Positions 63,648 through 64,000 of a stretch of 64,000 nucleotides of DNA are shown here, piece by piece. The translations under genes and the position numbers were made by a program. Source of the DNA: Mycobacterium florentinum (GTDB lineage: Bacteria > Actinomycetota > Actinomycetes > Mycobacteriales > Mycobacteriaceae); NCBI RefSeq assembly GCF_010730355.1, contig NZ_AP022576.1, positions 2,542,001 through 2,606,000 on the forward strand, read 5' to 3'. Below the pieces are notes generated by a model. It saw nothing but the letters and a program-made list of their open reading frames with translations, had not been told where the DNA came from and did not search any database. Within the stretch, counting starts at the first letter, position 1. Every line of letters starts with the position of its first letter.

Positions 63648-64000
63648 CTACGGCCCGCCACTCGAGACGGACGCCAGCTCATCGGGTCCGGGCCGCAAAT
63701 GCCGCCACCAGCAAGAGATGTAGAGCACCATCGAGATCACCAGCACGACAATCACCCAGAGCACGATCGTGACGTCAATCCAGCTTCCGAATGGTGGCGA
63801 GTCGGGTAGTGCAGTTCGCAGCGGCATCACCGCAAAGAGCATCGCCGCGTACCACGTTGTCATCGGCGGCTGGAACTTTCGTCGGTTCCGCACCGTCTGG
63901 ACCGCAACGAACAGGCCCAGGCCGGCAAGGGAAAGGTACACACCGACGATGACCACACCGAACGCCACGGTGCTCGACGTCCGGGAGAAATCCAATCGAT
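63648..64000 (-). CDS. second DUF4436-type membrane protein (partial, N-terminus beyond the right edge)
   Basis: Only the C-terminal ~117 codons are in the window. They repeat the TM region of the neighbouring gene almost residue for residue (KFQPPMTTWYAAMLFAV, CWWRHLRP), so the two are tandem paralogues. The window ends inside the frame. Confidence 0.8.
   Translation of the reverse strand, partial: RLDFSRTSSTVAFGVVIVGVYLSLAGLGLFVAVQTVRNRRKFQPPMTTWYAAMLFAVMPLRTALPDSPPFGSWIDVTIVLWVIVVLVISMVLYISCWWRHLRPGPDELASVSSGGP

Overview
The window is a 64 kb piece of a high-GC actinobacterial chromosome, almost certainly a slow-growing Mycobacterium. The right-hand third has the mycobacterial order groEL1, groES (with a CIRCE operator), tsaD, rimI, tsaB, tsaE, an alpha/beta hydrolase, alr, gadB, nnr. 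GroEL1 has the histidine-rich tail of mycobacterial GroEL1. EmbR-, PknH- and PknD-like proteins and F420-type oxidoreductases fit the same group. The species cannot be named from the sequence alone.

Layout. (1) 1-7.0 kb: a small catabolic or detoxification group (alpha/beta hydrolase, two SAM methyltransferases, SnoaL-like protein, LLM-type F420 oxidoreductase, FAD monooxygenase) with a divergent regulator carrying two TetR-type helix-turn-helices. (2) 7.0-39.9 kb: an accessory signalling island. It holds four closely related atypical membrane kinases with different extracytoplasmic sensors, four VWA (TerY/YegL-like) genes, a PP2C phosphatase, a PknD-like kinase with an NHL propeller, a PknH-like kinase, an EmbR-like SARP-FHA regulator, two free NHL propellers, several DUF2510 membrane proteins, lipoproteins, a secreted trypsin-like protease, a GH3 hydrolase, a beta-lactamase-fold hydrolase and a possible acyl-ACP-reductase-like enzyme. 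(3) 40.0-48.95 kb: an integrative element inserted in the 3' end of groEL1, with a Bxb1-type large serine integrase, an HNH/zinc-repeat protein, a primase-like replication protein, a small resolvase and short genes. (4) 48.9-64 kb: core chromosome.

Main discovery. Fifteen intergenic sites between 7.4 and 39.85 kb share one promoter architecture: CAAG-N7-CAAG (an 11-bp direct repeat, commonest form CAAGAATCTTGCAAG) followed exactly 10 bp later by a hexamer with A at position 2 and T at position 6. This is the layout expected for SARP-type activators, and an EmbR-like SARP-FHA protein lies inside the same island with a PknH-like kinase nearby. I infer an island-wide regulon in which kinases, VWA/PP2C modulators and secreted sensors feed one phosphorylation-controlled activator.

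Second discovery. The element integrated at the groEL1 site used by mycobacteriophage Bxb1, but it carries a substitute for the displaced histidine-rich GroEL1 tail. The displaced native tail and the native terminator are still visible 8.9 kb away at attL. Beside attL is a 23-codon remnant resembling a serine-integrase N-terminus, directly before the HNH gene, which suggests that an HNH cassette invaded the 5' end of an earlier integrase gene.
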